Positions 1-7,429 of a stretch of 54,979 bases of DNA are shown here, one piece after another (the first letter of the stretch is position 1; each line of letters opens with the position of its first letter). The position numbers were made by a program, and so were the translations under genes. The stretch covers positions 1 through 54,979 of the forward strand of contig NZ_JYIY01000063.1 of assembly GCF_000956535.1 (NCBI RefSeq). Direction: 5' to 3'. The notes under the pieces are model-generated. The model was not told where the DNA came from. It saw only the letters and a list, made by a program, of their open reading frames with translations, and made no database searches. The stretch is from Microbacterium ginsengisoli. Lineage in GTDB: Bacteria > Actinomycetota > Actinomycetes > Actinomycetales > Microbacteriaceae.

Positions 1-49
1 CCCCCGGGTGACGCCGGGGCGCGGCATCCGCCCCGGCGTCACCCGGGGG
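1..49. repeat. 19-bp perfect inverted repeat inside dnaE2
   Basis: Positions 1-19 and 31-49 are exact reverse complements around an 11-base loop. The loop unit CGCGGCATCCGCCCCGGCG (20-38) recurs as a direct repeat at 59-77. The structure falls in a low-complexity stretch of the dnaE2 reading frame. It may extend past the window edge. Confidence 0.85.
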
Positions 50-2650
50 CGCGGCGGGCGCGGCATCCGCCCCGGCGAGCGGCTCGAGCCCTGCCTCGAC
101 GCCCGAGAGCTGCAGGTCGGGCTTGCGCACCTCGACGCCATGACGCCGGGCGTCGGCGGTGAGGGTCGCAGGCGAGTAGAACCCCATCGGCTGGGCGCGC
201 AGCAGCCCGGCGAGGAACGCCCCCGGGTAGTGCAGCTTGATCCACGAGCTGGCGTAGACCAGCAGCCCGAACGACAGCGAGTGCGACTCGGCGAACCCGA
301 AGTTCGCGAACGCCTGGATCTTCGCGTAGATCGCATCGGCATCGTCGCCCACGAGCCCGTGCTCGGCCATGCCGGCGTAGAGCTTCTCCCGCAGCGAGTC
401 GATGCGCTCGAGACCCCGCTTCGACCCCATCGCCCGCCGCATGAGGTCGGCGTCCTCGCCGGTGAGCCCGCCGACGGCCATGGCCATCTGCATGAGCTGC
501 TCCTGGAAGATCGGGATCCCGAGCGTGCGCGCGAGCACCGGCTCGAGCTTCGGGTGCGGGTAGGTCACTTTCTCGCGGCCCAGCTTGCGGCGCACGAACG
601 GATGCACCGCCCCGCCCTGGATCGGCCCCGGCCGGATGAGCGCGATCTCGACGACGAGGTCGTAGAACGAGCGCGGCTGCAGCCGCGGGAGCAGCCCCAT
701 CTGCGCCCGCGACTCCACCTGGAACACTCCGATCGAGTCGGCCCGGCACAGCATGTCGTAGACCGCCGCCTCTTCTTTCGGCAGGGTCCCGAGCGTCCAC
801 TCCTCCCCCGTCGAGGCGCGGATCAGATCGAAGCAGTACTGCAGGGCCGCGAGCATGCCGAGCCCCAGCAGGTCGAACTTGACGAGCCCCATCCACGCGG
901 CGTCATCCTTGTCCCACTGGATGACGGTGCGCCCCGGCATCCGCGCATGCTCGATCGGCACGACCTCGCCCACCGGACGGTCGGTGAGCACCATGCCGCC
1001 CGAGTGGATGCCGAGATGGCGCGGCGCCTTCAGCAGCGCCGAGGCGTACTCGATGACCTGATCGGGGATGTCGTGCCCCTCCCCGCTGTCGAGCGACGCA
1101 CCCCACCGCTCGACCTGCTTCGACCAGGCGTCCTGCTGCCCCGGCGAGTAGCCGAGGGCGCGGGCCATGTCGCGCACCGCGTTCTTCGGCCGGTACTGGA
1201 TGACGTTCGCGACCTGGGCGGCGTTGTGACGCCCGTAGGTGGCGTAGACCCACTGGATGATCTCCTCGCGCCGATCGGAGTCGAAGTCGACGTCGATGTC
1301 GGGCTCCTCGTCGCGCAGGCTCGACAGGAACCGTTCGAACGGCAGCCGGTAGAAGATCGCGTCGACGGCGGTGATGCCGAGCAGATAGCAGACGGCGCTG
1401 TTGGCCGCGGAGCCGCGACCCTGGCAGAGGATGCCGCGGCGACGCGCCTCCTGCACGATGCCGTGCACGATGAGGAAGTAGCCCGGGAAGTCCTTCCGCT
1501 CGATGACCGCCAGCTCGTTCTCGATGCGGCGGCGGTCGTCGTCGCCGAGCCGGGGATAGATGACGGGCACCGCATCCCACACCAGCTGCCGCAGCCACGA
1601 CATGGGGGTGTGCCCGGGCGGCACCGGCAGCTTCGGCAGCGCCGGCTTCGCGCGGCGCAGCGGGAACGCCAGCTCGTCGGCGAGCACGACCGAGCGGGCG
1701 ACCGCACCGGGGTACCGGGCGAACCGGGTCGCCATCTCGGCGCCCGACCGCAGGAACGCGCCGCCGTGCGCCGGCAGCCAGCCGTCGAGCTCGTCCATGC
1801 TGCGGTTCGCCCGCACCGCCGCGACGGCGGCCGCGAGGGTGCGGGTGCGAGGGTCGGCGTAGTGCACGTTGCCGGTCGCGACCGTCGCGAGCGACCGGTC
1901 GGCGGCGAGCGCGGCGAGCAGGTCGTTGTCGGCGCTGTCGCGCACCCCGCCCTGGTCGAGCAGTTCGACGACGACCTGGTCGGCGCCGAACAGGTCGACC
2001 AGCGTGTCGAGGGCGTCGGCCGCCGCCCGCGCACCGCCCGCGGCGAGTGCGGAGCGCACGGCGCCCTTGCGGCATCCGGTCAGAATCGTCCAGGCGCCGT
2101 CCGCCTGCTCGGCCAGGGTCGGCAGGTCGTAGACGGGCTTGCCCTTCTCGGCCCCGGTGAGCTGACCGTGGGTGAGGGCGGCGGCGAGCCGGTGGTAGCC
2201 CTCCTGTCCGCGCGCGAGCACCAGCAGGTGGGTGCCCTCGGGGTCGGCGCGACCGTTCTGCACCGCGGTGAGCTCGAGCGACAGCTCGGCCCCGAACACG
2301 GTGCGCACGCTGCGCTGCTCGGCGGCCTCGGCGAACCGCACGATGCCGTAGAAGCCGTCGTGGTCGGTGATCGCCAGCGCGTGCAGCCCCAGCCGCTCCG
2401 CCTCCTCGACGAGCTCCTCGGGCGATGAGGCGCCGTCGAGGAAGGAGTAGGAGGAGTGCGCGTGCAGCTCGGCGTAGGGCACGACCGTCTCAGGCCGCTC
2501 GATCGGCGGGGCGACGTAGGGCCCGTGCTTGTGCGACCAGGCCGGGCTGTCACCGCCGTCGGCGCCGGCAGGGGTGTCGCGGGGGCGCCGCCGGTCGCTC
2601 AGCGCCCGCTCGAGCTCCGACCAGGGCACGGCGGGGTTGTGCCAGCCCAT
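1..2650 (-). CDS. dnaE2: Error-prone DNA polymerase DnaE2, C-terminus cut by window edge
   Basis: Translesion polymerase III alpha subunit of the ImuA'-ImuB-DnaE2 mutasome, which copies damaged DNA and makes SOS mutations. The frame is open from the ATG at 2650 to the window edge: 883 codons of a family that is usually about 1,050-1,100. The N-terminus MGWHNPAVPWSELERALS is typical of actinobacterial DnaE2. A PHP domain follows (YAELHAHSSYSFLDG, then ITDHDG). The polymerase core shows CQGRGSAANSAVCYLLGIT and the acidic PDIDVDFDSDRREEI; FQVESRAQMGLLPRL is the DnaE2 form of that segment. The ATG overlaps the imuB stop (ATGA), so the two are probably translationally coupled. Odd: the last 30 visible residues (Ala/Pro/Gly/Asp-rich, around GDAGADAAPRRHPG) are low complexity and carry a large inverted repeat. 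I cannot see whether the frame stays open beyond the edge. Confidence 0.93.
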   Translation of the reverse strand, partial: MGWHNPAVPWSELERALSDRRRPRDTPAGADGGDSPAWSHKHGPYVAPPIERPETVVPYAELHAHSSYSFLDGASSPEELVEEAERLGLHALAITDHDGFYGIVRFAEAAEQRSVRTVFGAELSLELTAVQNGRADPEGTHLLVLARGQEGYHRLAAALTHGQLTGAEKGKPVYDLPTLAEQADGAWTILTGCRKGAVRSALAAGGARAAADALDTLVDLFGADQVVVELLDQGGVRDSADNDLLAALAADRSLATVATGNVHYADPRTRTLAAAVAAVRANRSMDELDGWLPAHGGAFLRSGAEMATRFARYPGAVARSVVLADELAFPLRRAKPALPKLPVPPGHTPMSWLRQLVWDAVPVIYPRLGDDDRRRIENELAVIERKDFPGYFLIVHGIVQEARRRGILCQGRGSAANSAVCYLLGITAVDAIFYRLPFERFLSSLRDEEPDIDVDFDSDRREEIIQWVYATYGRHNAAQVANVIQYRPKNAVRDMARALGYSPGQQDAWSKQVERWGASLDSGEGHDIPDQVIEYASALLKAPRHLGIHSGGMVLTDRPVGEVVPIEHARMPGRTVIQWDKDDAAWMGLVKFDLLGLGMLAALQYCFDLIRASTGEEWTLGTLPKEEAAVYDMLCRADSIGVFQVESRAQMGLLPRLQPRSFYDLVVEIALIRPGPIQGGAVHPFVRRKLGREKVTYPHPKLEPVLARTLGIPIFQEQLMQMAMAVGGLTGEDADLMRRAMGSKRGLERIDSLREKLYAGMAEHGLVGDDADAIYAKIQAFANFGFAESHSLSFGLLVYASSWIKLHYPGAFLAGLLRAQPMGFYSPATLTADARRHGVEVRKPDLQLSGVEAGLEPLAGADAAPAAPPGDAGADAAPRRHPG

Positions 2651-4215
2651 CAGTCGTACCGCCCCTCGACCGACCAGACCCCCGCCTCGCACACCAGCAG
2701 CCACGCGCTCTGGCGAGCGTCGACGATCTGGAACCGGTGCGCGATGCGGCGGCGTGCGGCATCCCATTCGCGTTCGATCACCGGCCACGGCCCCGCCCAC
2801 GACGTCACTCCGAGTCGGCGCCCCTCGACCGTGAGCTGGTGGGGAACGGCGGAGAGGATGCCGCGCTCGTCGACGCCGACCGTCTCACCGTCGACGTCGA
2901 CGACGGCCGCCGCCCGCTCGGGACGATAGACCGTCGCCGGCAGCGGCGAGGGCAGCGACCCCGGCCAGGGGCGCCCCCGTTCACGGGCGAGCACCACCCG
3001 GTCGCCCCACGGCACGAGCACCTCGCGCTCGGCGAGCCAGCGCCCGCCGCCGAGCGTCGGGGTGAGCACGCCGCGGTGGCCGAGCATGGCCTGCACGCGC
3101 GAGAGCGCGTGGTGCACCCGTTCGTCGGGACCCGAGCCGAACCCGGCGAGGCGCGGCGCATGGTGGGAGGCCTGTTCGACGGCGGCGGGCTCGAGCCGCA
3201 CGAGCGCGACCCCGCTCGCGAGGGCGTCGTCTTCGGCGAGCTGCCAGCGCACCCGGTCGATGACCGCCGCGGTGTCGAACGACCCCGGGTGCAGCCACAC
3301 CCGCTCGCCGTGCTCGCCGCGGTCGCCGGTGAGGGCGACCCGCAGCTCGGTGCAGACGAGACGCTGGTCGTCGAGGCGGGCGATGAACGCGTCGGCGGTG
3401 CGGCGCAGCGCGAAGCCGACCTGCTCGGCGATCTCGAGCGGCGGGTCGAAGGCGATCTCGGCGTGCAGCTCGGCGGGCGGTGTGCGCGGCTGCACGACCC
3501 GGGAGTCGAGCCCGTCGGCGAGCGCGTGCAGCCTCTCGCCGACGGGACCGAGGCGTGCCGCGACCCGCTCGACCTCGAGCGCGGCGAACTCTCCGAGCGT
3601 GTGCACCCCGAGGCGTGCGAGCAGGTGCACGATCTCGGCGCCCGTGTCGGCGGCGTCGGCGAGCACCGTCGCGGGCAGCGGGGCGAGGAAGGCGGCGGCG
3701 GCCCCGGCGGCGACCACCCGCACCGGGTCGCGCGCCGTGGTCGCCGCGCGGGCCGCCCGCTCAGCGGTGAAGGGACCGTCGGCGACCCCGGCGCGCACGT
3801 CGGCGACGCCCGCCTCACCGAGGGCCGCGCGCAGCACCTGCGCGGCCCGCTCCTCGCCTTCGTAGTAGCGTGCGGGGCCCCGGGCGCGCAGCGCGCACAG
3901 CCCCGCCCGCACGATCTGCACTCCGGGGGCGAGCTGCTCGACGCGGCTCACGAGGGGCAGGAACAGCCGGTTGTCGCGGGCGTCGTCGGCGGCGACCACC
4001 CGCAGCGCGGGGCACCGCGCCTGGGCGTCGCGCCGCTTCATCCCCCGACGCACCCCGTCGGCGCGGGCCGCCGCCGAGCAGGCGACGACGAGGTTGCCGG
4101 CGACGATCGCGACGGCCCCTTCCTCCCCGGGCGGAGTGCCCTCCTCGCGGGCGAGCGCGGCGACGGGCCAGTCGGGGACCCACAGGACGAGGCTGCGCGC
4201 GGGGGCCGCCATCAT
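2650..4215 (-). CDS. imuB: ImuB, inactive Y-family polymerase-like mutasome hub
   Basis: 521-residue Y-family-like protein that in this family bridges DnaE2, ImuA' and the sliding clamp rather than making DNA. The start LVLWVPDWPVAAL is the usual ImuB form of the Y-family N-terminal motif. The second catalytic motif (normally an S-x-D-E acidic pair) is not present: the matching stretch near residues 95-115 reads GVQIVRAGLCALRARGPARY. Helix-hairpin-helix-like text (IVHLLARLGVHTLGEFAAL) and a little-finger region follow. Two ATGs lie in tandem at 4215 and 4212. I use 4215 because it gives an ATGA overlap with the imuA' stop. It is the middle gene of a three-gene SOS operon, coupled on both sides. 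Confidence 0.93.
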   Translation of the reverse strand: MMAAPARSLVLWVPDWPVAALAREEGTPPGEEGAVAIVAGNLVVACSAAARADGVRRGMKRRDAQARCPALRVVAADDARDNRLFLPLVSRVEQLAPGVQIVRAGLCALRARGPARYYEGEERAAQVLRAALGEAGVADVRAGVADGPFTAERAARAATTARDPVRVVAAGAAAAFLAPLPATVLADAADTGAEIVHLLARLGVHTLGEFAALEVERVAARLGPVGERLHALADGLDSRVVQPRTPPAELHAEIAFDPPLEIAEQVGFALRRTADAFIARLDDQRLVCTELRVALTGDRGEHGERVWLHPGSFDTAAVIDRVRWQLAEDDALASGVALVRLEPAAVEQASHHAPRLAGFGSGPDERVHHALSRVQAMLGHRGVLTPTLGGGRWLAEREVLVPWGDRVVLARERGRPWPGSLPSPLPATVYRPERAAAVVDVDGETVGVDERGILSAVPHQLTVEGRRLGVTSWAGPWPVIEREWDAARRRIAHRFQIVDARQSAWLLVCEAGVWSVEGRYD

Positions 4216-4943
4216 CCCACCGCCCGCAGCAGCGGCACCGCCGCCGGCTCCCGCTCTGCGACCACCCCGTCGGGTGTGGCCACCGCCCGTTCGGACGCGA
4301 TGCCGGCGAGCGCGCCGGCGGGGTCGGGCAGCAACAGCCGCGCCCGCCGCGGCACGCCCGCCTGCCGGGTCTGCACCGACACGGTGAGCGCACGCGAGCG
4401 CAGATAGCCGTCACCGGCACCGAGCCCGCTCCACTCGGGGGATTCGAGACCGATGGATGCCGCGGCCTGCGGCCACACCCCCTGCACGAGCAGCACCGCG
4501 TTGCGTTCGCGCAGCCGGGCGCCGAACCGCGACGCGTCGGCGTCGGACACCCTCCCGGCAGGACGCACCGCGACGACCGGCAGCACGTCGGCGAGGGTGG
4601 CCGCGACGGCGAGCCAGCGGGGCCCCGGATCGGGCACGAGCACGAGTCGCGACAGGTCGACGCCGAGGTCGGATGCCGCCTCCGCCCCCAATTCGGGAAC
4701 CCCCACCACCGCGCACCATGACCCCGTCCGCGAGGGCGCGGCCAGCAGGGAGAGCAGGAGTGAGGTGGAGGGGCCGAGCGCATAGGCTGCGCCGGCACGG
4801 AGTCCGCCGCCGGGCAGGAGCCCGGCGAGGGCGGAATGCGTGGGCAGGATCGGGGCGTCGAGCGAGCGACCCTGCATGCGGTCGAGTTGCGCGCGGAGCC
4901 GCAGCACCTCGGCGGCGGCGTCTTCTCGCACGATGACCTTCAC
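4212..4943 (-). CDS. imuA': ImuA'-like RecA-related mutasome protein
   Basis: 243-residue first gene of the mutasome operon. Family members are RecA/SulA-like accessory proteins needed with ImuB and DnaE2 for damage-induced mutagenesis. The RecA-like core is visible as hydrophobic strands (WCAVVGVPELG, RLVLVPDP, VLPVVAVRP, NAVLLVQGVW). The Walker A loop is degenerate: the segment from residue 57 reads GPSTSLLLSLL with no lysine, so ATP hydrolysis is unlikely. The ATG at 4943 lies 13 bases after a LexA box, so the start is close to the promoter. Assigned from context plus weak RecA resemblance; the context is decisive. Confidence 0.85.
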   Translation of the reverse strand: MKVIVREDAAAEVLRLRAQLDRMQGRSLDAPILPTHSALAGLLPGGGLRAGAAYALGPSTSLLLSLLAAPSRTGSWCAVVGVPELGAEAASDLGVDLSRLVLVPDPGPRWLAVAATLADVLPVVAVRPAGRVSDADASRFGARLRERNAVLLVQGVWPQAAASIGLESPEWSGLGAGDGYLRSRALTVSVQTRQAGVPRRARLLLPDPAGALAGIASERAVATPDGVVAEREPAAVPLLRAVG

Positions 4944-4955
4944 TCCGACAGTTTA

Positions 4956-4967
4956 GAACATATGTTC
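4956..4967 (-). promoter_or_regulatory. LexA (SOS) box before imuA'-imuB-dnaE2
   Basis: GAACATATGTTC is a perfect 12-bp palindrome that fits the actinobacterial/Gram-positive LexA consensus GAACNNNNGTTC. It lies 13 bases upstream of the imuA' ATG, where bound LexA would block the promoter. It predicts DNA-damage induction of all three mutasome genes. Confidence 0.9.
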
Positions 4968-5067
4968 CATTCCTTCAACGTCGTTTTCGAAGATATGAGC
5001 GACCACCGACATCCGCTCGCCCCACCGCGTCGCGCCCCGAGGAGACCCCGAAGTGGGCGGCTCGACC

Positions 5068-5943
5068 CTACGTCAGAGCCGGGACACGACGGCGTCTCGG
5101 CGGGAGCGACCCCATCACGACCCCGCCCAGCACGAGCACGAGACCGGCGATCTGCGCGAGGCCGAAGGCCTCGCCGGCGAGCGCCACCCCGAGCACGACC
5201 CCGGTCACCGGGTTGAGCAGTCCCACGACCCCGACGACGCTGCCGGGCAGGCGGGCGAGCCCCGTGAACCATGCGGCGTACGCGAGCACGGTGGCCACCA
5301 CGATGACGTAGGCGAAGCCCGCGATGGCGGGCGGGTCGAGCACCGGCGGCGCCCCCTCGACGAGGATCGCGAACGGCAGCACGACGATGGATCCCGCCAC
5401 GAGCTGCCAGGCGGTCATCGTGACCGGCGGCACCCCCGCACCCCATTTCGCGGTCAGCACGAATCCGAGGGTCGACGAGAGCATCGCCCCGATCGAGGCG
5501 ACCACACCCCAGGGGTCGACCGGGCCGCCGCCCGGCCCGAGCATGATCACGACGCCGACGATGCCGACGAGGGCGCCGACGACGGCGATCACCCGGGGGC
5601 GCTGGCCCCGCAGCATCCACGACAGCAGGATCATGAAGGCGGCCGACGTCGACATCAGGGTCGCAGCGAGGCTCGAGGGGAGCCGTTGGCCGACGATGTA
5701 GACGAGCACGTTCAGGCCGCCGACGGTCAGGGTGCCGAGCACGAGCGAGCGCCACCACCACGAGCCGCGCGGCAGCACTCGCACGAACGCGAGCACGACG
5801 AAGCCGGCGGGGAGGCATCGGATCACCCCGCCCCAGAGCGGGATATCGGGCGGCAGCAGATGCCGGGTGACGACGTAGGTGCTCCCCCAGGCGATGGGCG
5901 CGATCGCGGTCAGGAGGATCCAGCGCCATCTTTTATCTTCCAC
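5068..5943 (-). CDS. EamA/DMT-family membrane exporter
   Basis: Drug/metabolite-transporter-type integral membrane protein, 291 residues with about ten hydrophobic helices in two EamA repeats (ILLTAIAPIAWGSTYVVTRHLL opening the first, ending VLGGVVMGSLPPRRRR). The substrate cannot be told. I start it at the GTG at 5943: a -10-like TAGATT (5951-5956 on the minus strand) ends 7 bases before it, fitting a leaderless transcript. An in-frame ATG at 5982 would add 13 polar residues, but no Shine-Dalgarno precedes it. It is divergent from a MarR regulator and shares a palindromic operator with it, so it is probably controlled by that regulator. Confidence 0.85.
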   Translation of the reverse strand: MEDKRWRWILLTAIAPIAWGSTYVVTRHLLPPDIPLWGGVIRCLPAGFVVLAFVRVLPRGSWWWRSLVLGTLTVGGLNVLVYIVGQRLPSSLAATLMSTSAAFMILLSWMLRGQRPRVIAVVGALVGIVGVVIMLGPGGGPVDPWGVVASIGAMLSSTLGFVLTAKWGAGVPPVTMTAWQLVAGSIVVLPFAILVEGAPPVLDPPAIAGFAYVIVVATVLAYAAWFTGLARLPGSVVGVVGLLNPVTGVVLGVALAGEAFGLAQIAGLVLVLGGVVMGSLPPRRRRVPALT

Positions 5944-5952
5944 GGAAGATAA
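5933..5952. promoter_or_regulatory. Palindromic operator shared by exporter and MarR gene
   Basis: TTATCTTCC and GGAAGATAA are exact inverted repeats separated by two bases. A second, partial copy centred at about 5981 (CTTCCATGGAAG, then ATAA on one side) lies next to the marR start. The perfect copy covers the exporter start codon and -10 region. MarR proteins bind such palindromes, so this is the probable autoregulatory site. Confidence 0.75.
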
Positions 5953-6000
5953 TCTACCGCGATCTCGACGTTCCCCTTCCATGGAAGATAAAGTCGCGTC

Positions 6001-6534
6001 ATGGATGCCGCCCCCGACCGCGTCGCGCAGATCCAGGCCGACTGGCGGCGCGAGCGACCCGATCTCGACCCGTCGCCACAGGGAGTCATCGGACGCCTGC
6101 ATCGCCTCGCGCTCGCCCTCACCGCCGAGCTCGTGCCGGTCTACGCCGCCCACAGCCTCACCGAGGCCGAGTTCGACCTGCTCGCGAGCCTGCGCCGCAT
6201 CGGCGCCCCCTACGAGCTGCCCGCCGGAGAGCTCGCCGCCCACACCATGGTCACCACCGGCGGACTCACCAAGCGCGTCGACCGGCTCGTGCAGCGCGGC
6301 CTCGTCGCCCGCACCGGCTCCGCCGCCGACGCCCGCCGCCGCCTCGTGCGCCTGACCCCTGCGGGCGTCGCCCTCATCGACGCCGCCTTCACCGACCACA
6401 TGCACAACGAGCGCCGCCTCGTGCAGCTGCTGAGCGACACGGATGCCGCGGCCCTCGAGTCCGCCCTCACGCACTGGCTCGCCGCGCTCGGCGGCGACGA
6501 TCCGACCACCCCGGGCGCTCCCCCGGCACGCTGA
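6001..6534 (+). CDS. MarR-family transcriptional regulator
   Basis: 177-residue winged-helix regulator. The MarR fold is visible: an N-terminal helix (IGRLHRLALALTAEL), a helix-turn-helix (LTEAEFDLLASLRRIG, then ELAAHTMVTTGGLTKRVDRL), the wing with its basic tip (GLVARTGSAADARRRLVRLT) and a C-terminal dimer helix. The ATG at 6001 has no Shine-Dalgarno. GATAAA at 5987-5992 ends 8 bases before it, suggesting leaderless translation. It is divergent from the EamA exporter across an inverted-repeat operator, the usual layout of a MarR repressor that senses the exported compound. The ligand is unknown. Confidence 0.88.
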   Translation: MDAAPDRVAQIQADWRRERPDLDPSPQGVIGRLHRLALALTAELVPVYAAHSLTEAEFDLLASLRRIGAPYELPAGELAAHTMVTTGGLTKRVDRLVQRGLVARTGSAADARRRLVRLTPAGVALIDAAFTDHMHNERRLVQLLSDTDAAALESALTHWLAALGGDDPTTPGAPPAR

Positions 6535-6569
6535 CCCGAGCGCACGCTGACCCGAGCGCGCGGGACGAC

Positions 6570-6590
6570 GCGGCCACCCCCGGTGGCCGC
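6570..6590. terminator. Bidirectional hairpin between marR and HNH gene
   Basis: GCGGCCAC and GTGGCCGC pair around a five-base loop between two convergent genes. No U-run follows, as is common for actinobacterial hairpins. Confidence 0.5.
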
Positions 6591-6606
6591 GCCCGCCCGT
6601 GCGGGG

Positions 6607-7104
6607 CTACGCGGCGAGCGCCAGGTACGGCTCCCACCGCGGATCGGCCCGCTCGGTGCCGCGCACGGTCCACTGCGCGCCGCGCGGGGCGCCCGGCTCC
6701 ATGCGCAGCGTCCACGCCATCTCCTGCGGCGTGCGGTCGCCCTTCACGTTGTTGCACCGCAGGCAGCAGGCCACGAGGTTCTCCCACGTGTCCTTACCCC
6801 CGCGCGACCGCGGCTGCACGTGATCGATCGTCGACGCCGCCTTCCCGCAGTAGGCGCAGCGGTTGCCGTCGCGACGCAGCACGCCTCGGCGGGTGACCGG
6901 CACCCGGCGCGCGCCGGGCACGCGCACATAGCGGCTCAGGATGATCACGGCGGGTCTGTCGCACGCGCCGCGCAGCCCCACGACGGGGTCTCCTTCGACG
7001 CGTTCGACGACCGTGGCCTTCTCGTTCATCACGAGCACGAGGGCTCGTTTGAAGGAGACCACGGCCAATGGCTCATAGCCGGCGTTCAGCACCAGGGTGC
7101 GCAT
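6607..7104 (-). CDS. HNH endonuclease
   Basis: 165-residue HNH nuclease of the actinobacterial type with an N-terminal domain (MRTLVLNAGYEPLAVVSFKR). The HNH core is complete: zinc pairs C83-x-x-C86 and C114-x-x-C117, the D94-H95 of the catalytic strand (STIDHVQPRSRGGKDTWENL), N109 and N118. The start is the ATG at 7104. These proteins are widespread housekeeping-like nucleases of unknown physiological role. A Rho-independent terminator and a 36-codon leader ORF lie 84-204 bases upstream on the same strand, so expression may be set by attenuation. The gene is convergent with marR. Confidence 0.9.
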   Translation of the reverse strand: MRTLVLNAGYEPLAVVSFKRALVLVMNEKATVVERVEGDPVVGLRGACDRPAVIILSRYVRVPGARRVPVTRRGVLRRDGNRCAYCGKAASTIDHVQPRSRGGKDTWENLVACCLRCNNVKGDRTPQEMAWTLRMEPGAPRGAQWTVRGTERADPRWEPYLALAA

Positions 7105-7182
7105 ATCTCGTGTCCTCTCGAATCGCCGGGACGGCTTCGCGGATATTCGATTCGTGACGCGAGGGAGAGTCTTCAGGGCATG

Positions 7183-7213
7183 AAAAAAGGCGCTGTCTCA
7201 CAGACAGCGCCTT
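7183..7213 (-). terminator. Rho-independent terminator/attenuator before HNH gene
   Basis: On the minus strand a perfect 12-bp stem (7213-7202 with 7198-7187, three-base loop) runs into a T-run of six (7188-7183). It is one of very few textbook U-tailed terminators in this GC-rich window. It lies about 80 bases before the HNH start codon. The stop codon of the leader ORF (7200-7198) sits at the loop edge, so ribosome position could decide whether the hairpin forms. Confidence 0.85.
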
Positions 7214-7308
7214 GGACGCACGGCGACCCCGTGGCATCCGCTCACATGATGCCGAAGGACGAGCAGACCGAGCGCGTCCGTGGTGCGGATGCGAGGTATG
7301 CAGCCCAT
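7198..7308 (-). CDS. Candidate 36-residue leader peptide of the HNH gene
   Basis: Small ORF starting ATG at 7308 with an excellent Shine-Dalgarno (GGAGGA, about 5 bases spacing), one of the best in the window. A -10-like TATTCT lies at 7344-7349. The peptide begins MGCIPRIRTTDALGLLVLRH and ends RPRRCL. It contains consecutive histidine codons CAT CAT at 20-21 where this genome normally uses CAC. The stop falls in the loop of the terminator stem. No homologous domain is recognised. The alternative is a non-translated leader. Confidence 0.55.
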   Translation of the reverse strand: MGCIPRIRTTDALGLLVLRHHVSGCHGVAVRPRRCL

Positions 7309-7343
7309 CGGCTTCCTCCGAATCTCTCTCGGCGTCGAGTCAG

Positions 7344-7349
7344 AGAATA
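7344..7349 (-). promoter_or_regulatory. -10 box of the leader-HNH transcript
   Basis: TATTCT on the minus strand, about 36 bases upstream of the leader ATG. It would give a short 5' UTR containing the GGAGGA site. No clear -35 at ideal spacing is seen. Confidence 0.45.
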
Positions 7350-7429
7350 ACCCACCACGACACGCCCGGGCGCACAACGGCCCTGAACACGAGGTTGCGT
7401 GTCGGGGAACGAGAGAGCGGATGCCTCGC

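Noticed and set aside
8..2428. Long plus-strand open frame opposite dnaE2 (806 codons)
   Set aside because: It is antisense to clear DnaE2 motifs, has a His/Arg/Leu/Val composition typical of GC-rich shadows and no start context or recognisable domain.
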